Part shown: positions 12,523-25,500 of the stretch, in pieces | Layout of the letters: each line of letters starts with the position of its first letter | How positions within the stretch are numbered: position 1 is the stretch's first letter | Source: Anarhynchus alexandrinus | Taxonomy: Eukaryota; Chordata; Aves; Charadriiformes; Charadriidae | NCBI GenBank assembly: GCA_008711295.1 | Contig: VUYV01000054.1 | Location: 398,781 to 462,780 of the forward strand | Direction of reading: 5' to 3' | DNA: 64,000 nucleotides | Translations under genes and position numbers: made by a program | Notes under the pieces: generated by a model | Database searches by the model: none | The model's input: the letters and a program-made list of their open reading frames with translations, nothing else | Told to the model about the DNA's origin: nothing

Positions 12523-15500
12523 CTGTTGAAATAACACTGAATTATTTAGTACTCATTGTACCTTAAGAAATGTAAGTAGGAGCAGTCAGCATCCTTATGG
12601 TCTTTCACTGAAGGCTACATTGTCTTTTGCATACTAGATTTTCTTCCGCTTTACCAAAGGCAAGATTGGATCTAAACACAAGAACACAAGGCAAACTATT
12701 TCCTGCATTATTCCACACTTGCACGGCATTAGTCTCAGACTTGTCATTAGCTTTCTGAATATTTTACCAGGACTGCTGCTTTCTCATATACTCAAAGCAT
12801 TGAAGTGTGGTTGACTATAAGACATAAAATCAAAGAACCAAACAAATAATGGACTAATAACTACAGCTGTTGCTCACTGAAAAATTACAAATGACAATAT
12901 TAAAAAGTTGAAAAGCACAGTTATTATAAAAAAAAGTTGTGAAATGTTAAGAAATACAAAAACTATAAACACACTCTTTTAGATGAGCTATTTGACCCAC
13001 ATTCCTGAATAGGTTTTTAACATAGTTTTGTAATCCTCTAATTGACTCAGGATAGTGAAAACACAAATTTTCTGAATCCAAAACTCTAAGTTATAACACA
13101 CAGCCTGGGGCAATAAAAAAAAAAAAAGTCTGGAATATAATTTCTAACATCGCAGAATCTTTCACATGAAGAAATATATTTTTACAGTAAGTTACAAATT
13201 TATAAATATTAAAGCTGCCATAATTATTACCATCTGACATCTGTCACTTTTCAATATACATTTTTCCTCAAGTGACAGCAGCATTCCTCCTGAGAGCCAG
13301 AGTTCAGAATTTTGAACAGTCGTGACACTTTACAGAGGAAAAGATACTGAACAAGAAAAAGCAGGATTCTATCACAATTTTTGCCTCTATTAATACTGCA
13401 TGAAAATTCTACTAACTTTGTATATGTCAGGTTATCAACTGTCCAAGGTATTTCCACACTTCTTTAATAGTTGCAGAAGTGAAAATTGCAACTAAAATTA
13501 ATTCAGAATTGATTCTATGTTTAATATTTAGTATTGTAACTTTAATACTGCTTGTGCGGTATCAATAATACATATTAGGCTTCCATTTCAAAAGCATTCC
13601 TTATACTGTCTGTTAATCTAACTAATAACCTTGCCTCCATTTTCAGCCAGGCAATCTCACAAGTTTGGTATTAATTTCTTTTCTTCTACTACATTTTTCT
13701 CTCACAGACCTCACAGCTATATTTTAGCTGTATTTCTGTTAGCTAGGCTCTATGACTAAAATAAGGCATTATTTATTTTGTGTCTCAGCTCCTTGTGAAA
13801 ACAAGGGTATATTTTATATTGGATATATATTCCATCGATGCCTATAAATGAGGACTGCCCTGTAACTAGGCATAATTCAGAATGGAGCTAATCCAGAAAG
13901 CTAAGTGTTAAGTGGGTTTTTTGTATTCCCTAAGTGTCCCAATTTTCTATAGAAGTTACAGCAAACAAAACTTCAGCATTATTTAGGACTGAATTTCATG
14001 TTTATTATCAAAATACCAAATAGTGCCTTACTACCCAAGTTGCCAGCTTAATTCGACAAAATTAGTAATACCTAGAATTTTTTTTACTCCTATTACTGGA
14101 ATAAAGGGACCAAAAGTGCCTCAAAAACGCAAAAGCTTTTAAGCAGGTTAGATAAGCTACACCAAGAGGCCATATGATACTGCAAATTAGTGCAAGAGAG
14201 GAACTCTGAACCTGTGAATGCTACTGTTCTTGGTATTACTCAGATAAAAAGCCTAGCGGTATTTTTGCTGGTGCAATTAATTACCCACAACACTGTCAAC
14301 TGTCCTTTCCATTCAAAGTAGAGGGATCTCCAACTTTTGGAGACAGAAGGGTCTTTTTTTTTCTGTATTGTTCATAGAGTTGGACAAGAAAAATACCGGA
14401 TGACAAGAGAAATATAACCAGTGCAGAAGAGTCAGGAATGGAAAGGGGGACCATGATTTATTCTGGTGAATTAGTTATCTAAAACACAGATGGTTCATGA
14501 CCTACATACTAAAAACTGCCTGCAAGGCAACCTTTCCCTCACTATTACTGTACTCTTGCAGAAGCTGCATGTCCTGTTTTCACCTCATCAAGCAACTCTA
14601 CCTTCTCTTCTTCATTTGAGACCCAGAAATCTTTTTCCCTGAATGGAAAATGTGAACTCTCTATGGCCTTTTTCTCCCATCTCCATTCTTGGTTTAGTGG
14701 ACAGCCTTTCTTCTTACATGCTCTCTCTCATTAAGGCTTAGATCCAGCAGTGTCTAAACCTAAGTTTATTGGCAGAAAGAGAGAAAAGAAGAGGGTAACC
14801 CATGCTGCATTCATGAGCCTTGGGCATCCCTCCAGGTGCATAGGTGGCGTCCTCATCCTTCTGATGGAAATGAATTCCAGGGCAGCAGAAGCTTTTGCCC
14901 AAATGCTTTGAAGAGTTAAAGAAGGAAGAACACCCCCCCCCCCCCCATACACACACACTTTCCACTAGATTAAAGTATTTGTTTTACATTTGTATAAAAC
15001 AACTAAGAGATAAAGAAATTAACTGACATTTGCTTTGATTTTTGCAGTGTCAAATCAGGTTCTTGGAGGAAGGTAGCAAGGAATGTGGAGAAAACCCCAG
15101 CATTCCTACAGCATAAGAAACTAATTAATATGTGGGTAGCTAAAAGAGTATTTTTCTCCAATTACTAACCTGAAGAGCACATTTGACAGCATGAAGCCCT
15201 CAAAACTTGCTTCTTTTACAGATCTTCTGTCTAAACCAGCAGCATACTTCAATAATTTGAGTGAGAAATCCTGAGAAAGTAGCATGTGAAACAGCCAGCT
15301 ACATGCAACTTTGATGTCTTCTCTTTCTCCACTCTTGAATATTGTAGTCAGCTGAAGTGAAAATCATTTCTCCTCTGGCAGAGCTGCATTTTTTTTTCTG
15401 CTAGAAAACATACAGCTGAAGAGCTTTCTTCATTTTTTCTCTTTTGGGTTTTCTTTTTCCCTGGGCTTTAAATCTGATGAAGGAGGAAACTCTGCAAGCT

Positions 15501-16484
15501 TCCCCTTTATAGGAGACAGAATCCTGAAGACATTTGATTAAGGTGATACGTATTCTCCTGCAGATAAGTAAGATTGCCGAACAAGTTAGACAACTATGTC
15601 ACTGAACGCAATCCAGTAGCCACATGAATATATTTTTCTGTTGACAACTTATTTAATACCAAAAATAGATTCCTCTTTAGTTGCATACACGCTGCCTGTC
15701 TAGTTCATATCATATTGCAGAATTTAGAAACCAGCCCTCAGGTCTTGCCCAACAAAACTGACTATTTAAGAACAGCAGGAAGAAAACATTCGTTTAAGCC
15801 ATGAGGAGTCACAGTCAATGTCTGTCTGAAAAAAAATAGAGATTCCTACTGGTTTTGATGGAATCTTCCTCAACTCCAACCCTCAGAACTAGAAATGTAC
15901 AAAAGTGGAGGGAGCTTGGGGTTTTTTTTTGAGAGAAGAGTAGGAGAGAATAAGCTTTAAGAGTCCAAAGTAAAAATCTTCCCACTTTATGTAAGCATTT
16001 TGGGCTTTATGGAATAGTAACTATCATTTTTCAAATACACAAGACAATATAGTTTAATTTCTAGTGTAAATCCAATATTATTTGCAGTTGATTTTCTTCC
16101 TTTAATAAAGATTTTAAAAAAAGAATGTCTGAATTCACTTTGGGTTTCAAGCTCAGTCGTGTTTTAGAGGCAAGGAGGCAAAGGGTTAAACTGACAGAGC
16201 AACAACATCTGGGGTTAGAAGCAGTAGAATAAACAGTAGGATGTTGTGGATATGTGATGTCCACAGATCAGAACCAACTTAAATTAGGACTCATTAAATA
16301 ATTTATATCGTCTCAGGAGGTCACTTCAGTTAACACCAAGCAGCACAGGACAAATTCTACTGAAATCATGAACTTACCAGAAGTAGTACTTCTGGTTTAA
16401 TTCTTTCTATATTTGTAGAAATATACTTTTTACTTAAAGAAATTTTTAATATTAAATTTTATTATTATTATTAGCATTCCTAAC
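12523..16484. other. Gene-free AT-rich DNA
   Basis: No assignable gene. On the - strand there are open stretches of about 45-60 codons near 12603-12762 and 14545-14725 with polar-looking translations. The second follows from a purine-rich strand, and neither has clear splice sites on both sides. An uninterrupted 14-C run leads into a CA repeat at 14933-14960. A 19-bp palindrome (CCAGAAGTA, one-base centre) lies just downstream of this block, at 16377-16395. Confidence 0.4.
14933..14960. repeat. C14 homopolymer followed by a short CA repeat
   Basis: Fourteen consecutive C (14933-14946) are followed by 'atacacacacac'. The poly-C tract is poly-G on the - strand and meets a quadruplex pattern there. 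Homopolymers of this length are also prone to sequencing length error. Confidence 0.9.
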
Positions 16485-16615
16485 AACAAAAACCCCAGTG
16501 CTTTATAGCTAGGAACTATTTTCATTTATAGAAAAGAATATCGAGAAATTTGGCCCACAGTCAAGCCAATCAAACCCAGACAGCACATTTAAAGCCAACT
16601 CTGACCTTTTGATGT
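16485..16615 (+). repeat. Possible MIR-like SINE relic
   Basis: A stretch with words in the order expected of an ancient MIR/core-SINE: 'aggaactattttcattta', 'tagaaaagaatatcgagaaa', 'tttggcccacagtca', then 'aaacccagacagc' and 'gccaactctgacc'. It is preceded by an ATT/TTA-rich run (16459-16474). Divergence is high, so this is a pattern-based suggestion only. Chance similarity cannot be excluded without a profile search. Confidence 0.3.
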
Positions 16616-18287
16616 TGGGAGAAAACATTTACCTCTATTTTCAAAAGAAAAAGAGATCACCTACTAATTGAGCCATGAAAACTAATTTACAATACTACCA
16701 TGGACAGAACCTCAGCTACAAAGAAAGATTTCAACTCTGGAAGATAAACTGATTATAAGTAGTAAGTAACTATCCACTACACAGTCTCACCTTCACCAAG
16801 CAGAATTTCTAAGAGTAGTGATATGGACTTTCTCAATCTGCAGAAAGTACAGTAATTGAAATCTATTTTTTTTTCATAATACTTACATTTATTACCAGAT
16901 AGTTTCTTTAATTACCAGAGAGTTGCTTTAATACCATATACTTGGCGTTATCCCCAGTAAGGCAAAGAAGCATGACCATCTTCTCTTTTCCATTGCTAAG
17001 TTCATTGAGAAGTTTCAGTGACTTTCTTACATATTTTACTGAAAATTGCAGCAACCTTATTAAGACAGGACTATTCGTATTTTTTTTCAACATTGAGACC
17101 ACACAACTGTCCAGACAAAAACTGGAACCAACATCTACTTAGCAAACAAGTGACATGTCCAGTAATTCCAGTCGAGTGCACTGGACAGAATGTTAATCTT
17201 ACATCAAAGAATATCTTTTTATGTATCTTGACTCAGAGTCATCACATAGCACTTCAGTATGAAAGATGAGAAAAACAGCACAAAAACCACACTCAGACAC
17301 AGAGAGGGAAAACAATAAAATGGAAAAGGCACCACTTAAAGCAGCAGTGACCCCATAGTAAGTGCTCATGAAAACTAGTGAAGTAATTGAACGTAAATTG
17401 AACATAGCAGAAGGAAGAAAAAGAATGATCTTTAATTAAAATACTTTTAAGGTAAGCTTTGACAGAAAGCAACTCCAAAGATGTTCTGAAAGATGAGAGT
17501 GGACAGGTTTTTTAGCGTTAAGTAGGCACTCACAGGGACAGAGCCACACAACACAACTGGTAAGTGCCCACGCCTGGAGAAGTAGATACGAAGGGGAAGA
17601 AAATGAACATCTTCTCTATTTGACAGATTTTTTTTTCCTTGAAATTTCTTTGAAGAAAAAAGGGATCTGGCCTGGCTAGTAAAAAACTAAAAGCAGAATG
17701 ATGTATCAATGCACCGTCCACTATCACACTGGGGAGCTGGAGTGTGCACCATTCAGAGATCTGAGGAGTCTGTGGATCCTCAGAGTGAGTTGCTTTGTTG
17801 AACCAATTTTATTTTATTTTTTTTGTGGCTGGCAAAAAGGCAGTTGATTTGCAGTGCCTGTCTTGTACTAGGTGAGGTGAAGAACGGTTGTGTATGTGCA
17901 GTTTTGGCCTGGAAATACTCTGTGGCATGCCTAGAAAGACAGTGCTGTAAACACTTAAATATTTTAGGTCCAGAGACTCACTGATGGAATATCTCATGTC
18001 AGAGCAGCACACTGGGAATTCCTCTGCTAGGTATAAGCAGAAGCAGCACAAAATATTGGCCTGCTATGAAAAGAGAGTGTTTGGGCAAAGAGGGAGAGAA
18101 GTAGTAATAAAGAGTGGGCAAAAGAAGAACAATCTGTGTACAGGAATAAGACAGAAGAGGACTGAATGCAATTGATGACCAGAAAATAACAGACTCTGTA
18201 GATGGCAACTACTGTGTCCGGATGCTGCTAAACAGTTATGGCAAAATTCTTCCCCAAATGTTTGCTGAATGTTTGCTGAAGGTTTCA
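16616..18287. other. Gene-free DNA with overlapping short frames
   Basis: Many 60-90 codon frames overlap on both strands between 16900 and 18290. None has a recognisable motif, and several overlap in antisense, which indicates chance openness rather than genes. A short direct repeat of TGTTTGCTGAA (two copies, 18259-18280) lies at the right edge. Confidence 0.4.
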
Positions 18288-18432
18288 GTGGGCACACTGC
18301 TGGCTCATTCAGCCGGCTGTCAACCAACACCCCCAGGTCCTTTTCTGGTGGGCAGCTTTCCAGCCGATCTTCCCCAAGCCTGTAGCTTGGGGAACAACCA
18401 TGGGGTTGTTTTTACTCAAGTGTGGGACCAAT
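18288..18432 (-). mobile_element. CR1 LINE fragment, internal ORF2 piece
   Basis: Read on the - strand this encodes a piece of CR1 ORF2 downstream of the catalytic FADD motif. The landmarks on the + strand, in antisense, are 'tgctggctcattcagccggctgtcaac' (split here by my reading at 18300-18326), 'caacacccccaggtcc', and 'cagctttccagccgatcttccccaagcctgtag', followed by 'catggggttgtttttac'. These match the CR1 segment that ends in the typical glu-lys-asp-leu-gly-val box. It is truncated at both ends and has a small internal insertion near 18390. The + frame 18222-18434 is an antisense shadow of this repeat. Confidence 0.85.
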
Positions 18433-20089
18433 AATGTTGCGTTCTTCAGGAAAAGCTGTTCCGCCAAGACCGATTTCTTTCATGAAGACTCCAGCCAAAG
18501 CCCAAGCAGAGGTCTTTGGAAAGTTACTTTGGTTCCTGCAAGATCACTTCATAGGCTACGATGCAGTCTGGGCTTCCAAAGCTTGTTACAAGGGGTTGCC
18601 CCAGCAGTAGGCAGATACTGCTCTCAGAGCTTAATACAGAGCCTATACGGAGCAAGAATCACAGGAAGGCCTTAGCTATTGACTGCGTTTCTCTCCTTCA
18701 TGCTCAGCTCCAAATCATGGAATGGACCGCAGAAAAGGATTTTGACTGACTGCTATACCCCTTCCAAACTATTGCCTTTTCCTGTGATTCTCTAGGTAAC
18801 AATTTGAGAGGTAACAGACTAAGATGATGCAACATGCTGTGCAATGGATGTTATATTCAGTTGCGCTTTACTCCGTAGTAAAGCAGCACCTCCAAGAACA
18901 AGGAAAAAATGTCAGAGGCTTCTGCTTTAATTCAGTTCAGTTTCTCTAAGATGGTGCTCTCAATGTACTGAGGTTCGCCTTCTTGACCTTCCTTCCTTCC
19001 ATAGCAGAGTGGCTTGGGGCTGCTGCTTCGGCTGCTTTTTTTGCAGTTTAAACACCTAACAAAGGTAATTGTTCAGGGTGCAGCTGCAAGCACTATTAAA
19101 ACAAAAGAACACAAATCAAAATTTTCATTCTCTGCAGGCATGTTAAGGAAATCCAAAAATATTAGCAATGCTTCAAAAGTCTTCCTAAAAATCTGAGCAG
19201 GCAGCAGACTCTTGCTTCAGGAAAGTGTTTTTACTCAGGTTCTATTCCATATCATAGGCAATTCTGAAAGGTCCTTGGACACCTTCCTCAGCTGCTATTG
19301 CTTCAAGTTTAAGAGATAACGACTATTTTATCAATTACTATTCACACCTCTATTATTGAAGAGGACACTCATAGTTACTTATCTAAGCATATCAATTATA
19401 CATCTGTGGCTTTTAAAAGATTGTTATGGTTTACCAGAGAGAAATCTGTATCACAGAGTATCACAGCTCTTTTCACAGAAGAGAACAAGAAGCAGCAGGG
19501 CTGCTTTGGAACAAACATTTCCTCCAGAGCTTATATAAACAAAGATTCTTAAATCTTTTCATTTGTTGGGGTACAAGTAGTTTCAAGATGTACTTTTCAA
19601 AAACCTTGACAAAATAAAATGCTGCAGGAGCTGTATACATATCAGAAAACAACAACAATATTGTTGCCTGGCACAGGAGACAACTTAATCATTCTACTAT
19701 TCACATTTCCATATTGTTTCATACTCTAGTAATCCCAAAAGATAGTTTTTGATCCAGCCAAGTTTATGACAAAAAGTAACAAGTCTATGTCCTTGAAGCA
19801 GTCAGTTACATTAAGACATCTGATTATATTAAATTTCTTAATTAAAAAAGAAAAACAAGTCAAGAACAGCAAAACAACTGGATGTCACTGAAACAAGTTC
19901 CTCACCCAGATGGCACCAAATTTAAGAAAAATTTCTCTTACATTCTTCCCCAACAGAAGATGCTAATTGTATCTATAATACATTAAGAGTCAAAATACAC
20001 CAAAAGCTGAGCATGCAGGGATACTGATTTGTAAAAATCTACATTTCAGGTAAATTCATTACAGTGGATGGAAGAAAAAGGTTTCTCCT

Positions 20090-20106
20090 CCCTCCCCCTC
20101 CCCCCC
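20090..20106 (-). other. C-run cluster, potential G-quadruplex on the - strand
   Basis: CCC, T, CCCCC, T, CCCCCCC. The complementary strand has enough G-runs with one-base loops for a quadruplex. It is followed directly by a T10 run and A3. Confidence 0.5.
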
Positions 20107-23100
20107 TTTTTTTTTTTAAATATATTACTGGAAAATTCATCTCACTTTCTGGTAAGCTGTAGATCCAGTTCAGAAAAAAAAAGTCACATTTGTCAAAATA
20201 TGTTCATGACAATTTGCCATTTTCTGAAAAATTAGCTACTTATACCTCTGAAAGATGTTAATGGCTTTAATGATACCATTCACACAACAAAAAACCTGTA
20301 AAAAGTACCAGGTCTGCATAACACCATGAACCAATTTAAAGAACAGTAAATAACAACGTCTTGTACTCAGCACCTTTTATCTTGTAGACTATTACTGACC
20401 AAATACTATTAGTGTCAATGGAAGTTTGCTTTAGCTTTAGGGCAAGCATATTAGGAGTGCATAACAAGCATTACAAATCAACATCAGCTATTCCTTTCTT
20501 CCCTATAATTCAAATACGGAGTTTTGCCTGTTTGTTCCTAGAGTCAAGATTTTTCTGTAGAACTGGAGATATGCGTGTATCAGGAGACAGACTGAAATCC
20601 TTTATCATTCTATACTTGTTAGAATTTTCTATCAAAAGACCTTTGTCTTCAAAACTGGCTCACATTCATTGGGATTTTTCTTTTCCTTCTCTCTCCAGCA
20701 ACAGAATTCAGACTATTTCCAAAGGCTTATTATGGTACATTATTAGAACCACAGTAGTGTAATCTTCTAGAACTACATTACAGCATTTTATTTTATTAAG
20801 GGTTTTCTTAATATGTTTAAAGGTTATCTTGGGCATTTGCATTTTCATATCTAAGTATTATAAAATTGGTGAATTTTAAGAGTGAAATGTAGGAATGAAA
20901 CAGCTTGAGCAACACTGAAAATTTAAGAAGTCAGATGTGTCATATGTGGCTGCGGATAGGTTTATAAAAGTTCATAGCCTCTATTTGGATCAGAGAGGTA
21001 GAAGTATACACAACAGGCAAAATGGTCATGTTTAAACCTTACTTTTAGAATAGTACTTCTTAAAAGTTCCACAATCTTTTATCATTTTATTTCATCCCAT
21101 TATGCTCCATGCATGAAAAAAAACACTCACAGGGATATGAAAAGCATGTTTAAAACTCCAATATTTCTGCCCTGAAGGAAATTTTAACACTTCAAAGATG
21201 ATTTCGGGAAGATAGGAAGTTGACACTCTGAAGTTTATTGCTACTTAAAAATTTCTAGAAGTTATATAGATGATGTAAATATGAAGTAAAAGTTTAGTTT
21301 AACACAAGACCTAATTTTAAAGGTGGTTTTAAGTAAAATAATTTCTATGTGAATAGTTTTAAAATAATCACAAAATGGGTAGGTTTCTGAAAGAGATTTT
21401 GACAAAATTATTCTTTTAGAAAAAAAATGAATTTTTTACCTGACCAACTTGTATAAATTATGTAAGGGACAATTTTCTTTAAAAGCCCACTGAAATTATT
21501 TTGTTGAGCAGACAATTTTTAATTTTTGCTCAAATATTTTGACAAGAAACTACCCATTAAACATTACTATTAGACAGTTCCTACGATCATACTTATCAGA
21601 CTACTTCTTCTGTCTATACTTAGTATAACTTGTTCCAAAATAATTAAATACCAAAAGTTTGGCTCCTGCTCTTCAGAGCTGTAGCCAGCAAATGACTACG
21701 TTATTTACCATAAGAGCAGCAGGCAGATAGATCCAGACAAGGAAAGAACTAGCTAGTACAAAACATTACAATGCATTCAAAATAAGCACGGGCAACTTTG
21801 ATGTAAAATTATGCGTAAAGGTGTTTTGTTCCTCCTGCCCTTCCCTTATATGCTGGGGTTGATGTTCTTTTACATAGGGGTACAAATTTTTCAAATTCAA
21901 CATCCTGAGCAGCATAAGGGTCTGCAGTCTTATTTCACATTCTATTTCTTACTTCACGAACAATGACGACTCATTCACAATGACACAGAAACGAAGACTG
22001 GAGCTCTGTGAGAAGCCAGAAAAGCTGGACTGCACATACTTGTTTGCCAGAGGAGGAGGCTGATATACAGATACATCAAGGAGTTTTTTTTTCACCTAAA
22101 TCAGAAATCAGTAGCACAGTTATGAAATATGAGCTAATCTCTGTGTAGGAAATAACTTCTACAATATCCCTTTAGGTTAATAGGAGATGCAAAACCTCAC
22201 AGGAGTAGGCCATTGGTATTTTCACTGAAAACCAGGGAAAATTTTATTTGCTAATTATTTTTAAAGGTATAATGCAACAGATAAGTTACATCACTTGCTG
22301 AAAGCATTCTGCTGATAAATGTATCAAGAGTTGACAGCAAGTATACTGTTGTCACAAAAATAGCTCCTGTTAGTCTTGCTGTCTTATGAAGTCACATATC
22401 AGGGGACCTGCTAATCAACTATTTTAACAGACATTGCCACCAATTAAAAAACTTTTTAGAGGGTAACTGTGAAATTTTTCAGTCTGTTTGACAAAGTAAT
22501 ATAAATGAAATCTACAGTGAAAGTCAAAAGAGGTAACAGTAACACACTGCAGTTCTCAATCTCAAGTAAAAATAGCATCTGAGCTTGGAAGTGGGACAGA
22601 CAAATGTATATTAAAATAAGCAGGCACCTAAGTTAATGGAACAATGCAAAGAGAACTGAAAGAAGAATATTTATGATTCAATAAACGGAATAAACAAGCT
22701 ACTTACTTTGGTGTTAGAAATCCTGACATTACTAATAAGGGAGAACAGTGATGAGCAAGGTCGCATAACCACTTTGAATCCATTAAGTACAGTTAGTAAC
22801 TAAGCTGAAAAAACATGCAACTATTAACTACATGGCATTTTAAGGAACAGCCCAAGCACCTGCTATGACATTAAACAAAGGGATTCACTGCTGTGCTTCT
22901 ATATAGTTATTGCAAAGCAATACTTAATTTTTTTCCATGTTCTTTGTTAACAGAATGCAAACCCTTTGTCTAACCATAAAGCACTTGCTGAAAATCTTAC
23001 TAATGCTATGAATCCCTTATGCAATCAGATTTTTTATTTACCTTGCTGCCTAGAACTCTGGGCTATAAGTGGAATAAGCATCCACCAATTGCTCCATAAA

Positions 23101-23753
23101 CACAGGGCGTGGTTGTTGTATTAGCTGGTATAGCACAAGCAAAAATGTTTCTGGCTACGATTTGTGACAACTGACTATCATGCAAGCAAGAGAGAAAAAG
23201 ACATCTCCAAAAGAACAATAACATACTTATTCTACTAGAAGAAACTTTTAATGACCAACAGAAAAGTCATGAACAATTTCACCTTCTGACTTTTGACTGC
23301 GCAGGCTTTCTGATGACTGCTGAAATGAGATAAATATTGGAAGGTACAACAGTATAGTATAGGAAGAACAAAAAGGCTCTACTGTGAGCTACATTCTGAA
23401 GTATTTCTCCTCCTGCATATTTATCTGCTAAATGAAAAGCAGTTACATGCTGATGCATTAAAGAAAAAATACAACACAGCTGAACTTCAGGTCCTATTCA
23501 TTAAAGTGATTTCTTGGCTGGTACCTCTTAGCTTTAGCTTCCTTTTGTACTATTACTTATTTCACAATGAAAATAATTTCATATCCTCAGCCAGCTGTGT
23601 TGTAATGGCTTCAGTATCCAGTTTTTGCAAGCAACAAGCTCTCAGGATTCAATTCCTTCAATCATTTTTACTGTAAAAATTCTGTAATCTTAAATAGATT
23701 TATTTCTAATTCGTATAATGAGATAGTATTTATTACACTACAAATTTAACAAT

Positions 23754-23870
23754 ATTTAAAAAAAAAACAAAAAACAAAACAAAATACAACACTTCCAAGT
23801 GAGGTTGAGNAAAACAAAAAAAAAACCAAAAAAACCAAAACAAAACACCACACTTCCAAGTGAGGTTGAG
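23754..23870. repeat. Short duplicated A-rich segment flanking an assembly gap base
   Basis: The 20-mer CACTTCCAAGTGAGGTTGAG occurs at 23790-23809 and again, identical, at 23851-23870, each preceded by an A/C-rich run of similar composition. The single N of the window (23810) sits directly after the first copy. The pattern suggests two read ends or haplotypes joined across a difficult poly-A tract rather than a true tandem repeat. The 104-codon - frame crossing it is an artefact of the T-rich strand. Confidence 0.8.
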
Positions 23871-25424
23871 TCAAGCAAGACTTGATAGTAATTTGGCAGA
23901 TCAGTATACCCACATAGTGCCCAGTTAAAGTCACTGGGTTTCTGTAGTTGCAGAAGTTTTTTGGTGCACAGTAAATAAGATTATCAGGACCTGAATATGT
24001 AACTCCCTTCAATATAAAAAACCCTTTAAAAGAACTTATAAAAATTAGGAGAAATATCATTGTAAAAAGAGCTTATGCTTCTCCATAAAAAAGGTATATA
24101 AAATTTACACAAATCTTCCATGCAAATAATTCTGGCTGTTCTTTCAGTTACTGTTAGAACGGACGAAGACTGAACTCTTCATTAGTAATTTCTGTCAAAT
24201 TTAACTTAGGGGACTAGGTTGCTCTCTATCCACTATAAAGTCCTGTTCATTGAAGAGCACTGAAAATCACAGGGAAATAAGTCCTCATCTTTTCCACTTC
24301 CAAATTCAACAGTGCATTCATGGGAATGCACTGTTCCCATATGTTGGACCATTATTTTTTGAGATTATTTCTTTGTACAGTTATGTGAACAAACTAGAAT
24401 AAAAGTGAAAAAATGTAAGCACTTTCTTCATTCCACATTAGGGTGTTCCTTTTTAAGCTGACCTCATCTGATGGTCATGAATTTCAATAACCTTTTTTGG
24501 GGAGATCTAACTTCCATTTTGATATTTTTTTTCCTCTTCCTGGAAACACACTTGAGGTCAGGGGAAGGAAAGAAGAAAGTATGAAAAAACATGAAGAAAG
24601 CACTTCTTTATGCCTCTCTACTCTTCTGAAAAAAGGCTGAGTGGCAAAGCAATTTGTATACTTGTAATGAAGACTAAAACTGAAGAGAATACTGACACAT
24701 ATGTAGTTTAATGCTCAAACACGTATGGTTTTGCACAGAATAGTAACCTTGACAGTAATACTGCATGAAGTAGCTATTTGTTCTTTATTGTAGAACCGAT
24801 GTTATTGATTCTAAGATTAACTGTGCGGCAGAATGGGAATTGTATCTCCTATATAGACTGGTTCACTTCTGGCTTCTTCCGTAAATGATCCTCATATTGA
24901 AATATCTACAACTACAGTAGCCACCTAGACTTTCTAAGAAAAGCTTTTTAGCCTGTAAAGAATGGCCTTTGTCAGCTATTTGAGAACAGCAGACTATAGA
25001 TTAAAACATTTTTAACAAAATAAGCAGTAGTCTTTTCATTTGAATACAAGTATATTTTTTATTCCCACTGGCCAGATAAGCACTGGTACTAGGGAAGAAT
25101 TTTTTTTAAAGGATCTTAAAGAAGTCAATCAATGAAATTTTATAGAAATTAGTGTAAAAAAACCCCAATGTAATTCATAACAAAAATATGGTTTAAAGTC
25201 TATTTAAAAAAAATTATAAAATTTCTTCCAAAGTAACAGTGCTTTCACATGACATAGGCAGGAAGAATCTAACAGACCTACAATAGAGACATACTTCCCA
25301 CTAATTTTTGTGATACCAGATGATGCAGAAGTCATTTGCAGGAACCAAGCACCTGACAAAGCTAAGACTTCTACCACCACAAATTAACTGAGAACATGAT
25401 GTCTCTCTTCAAACCTTTCTAGTA

Positions 25425-25500
25425 AAGGTCAGATTCTGACCTCTTTATAAAGAGTAGTACCTTATTCCATGACTGAACAATACTTGTCTCAGTGGGAGTA
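25425..25500. mobile_element. Relic of a palindromic MITE-like repeat
   Basis: 'ggtcagattctgacc' is followed by 'agagtagtaccttattccatga' (25451-25472), then 'tctcagtgggagtatcac' (25488 onward). The order and spacing resemble one arm of the palindromic non-autonomous DNA transposons common in turtles, crocodilians and birds. Their arms read 'cagattctga...gagtagtaccttactcca' around an 'attgacttcaatggg' core. The second arm is missing or decayed. The identification rests on remembered consensus words and should be checked by a repeat search. Confidence 0.45.

Larger units (their letters stand above)
18433..25424. other. Gene-free AT-rich DNA
   Basis: About 7 kb with no assignable gene. Immediately right of the CR1 piece (18440-18760) is a moderately GC-rich stretch whose frames are open for 60-90 codons but carry no motif I recognise. 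It could be an unrecognised old repeat. A 116-codon + frame at 20412-20762 is hydrophobic and low in information. A C-rich run followed by T and A occurs at 20090-20118. A perfect 11-bp hairpin with a 4-base loop lies at 24309-24334. Confidence 0.4.

Noticed and set aside
14545..14725. - strand open stretch of about 59 codons rich in E and K
   Set aside because: The - strand is purine-rich here, which alone gives long polar frames.
20412..20762. 116-codon + strand open frame
   Set aside because: Hydrophobic, F/L/S/I-rich translation typical of AT-rich non-coding DNA; no motif.
23063..23176. - strand open stretch of about 36 codons after a polypyrimidine tract and 'gatag'
   Set aside because: Looks exon-like at its 5' side, but a stop follows and no donor or homology can be supported; such a length is common by chance.
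23746..24060. 104-codon - frame of F, L and V
   Set aside because: It runs through the N and the T-rich strand of the duplicated A-tract, so it is an artefact.
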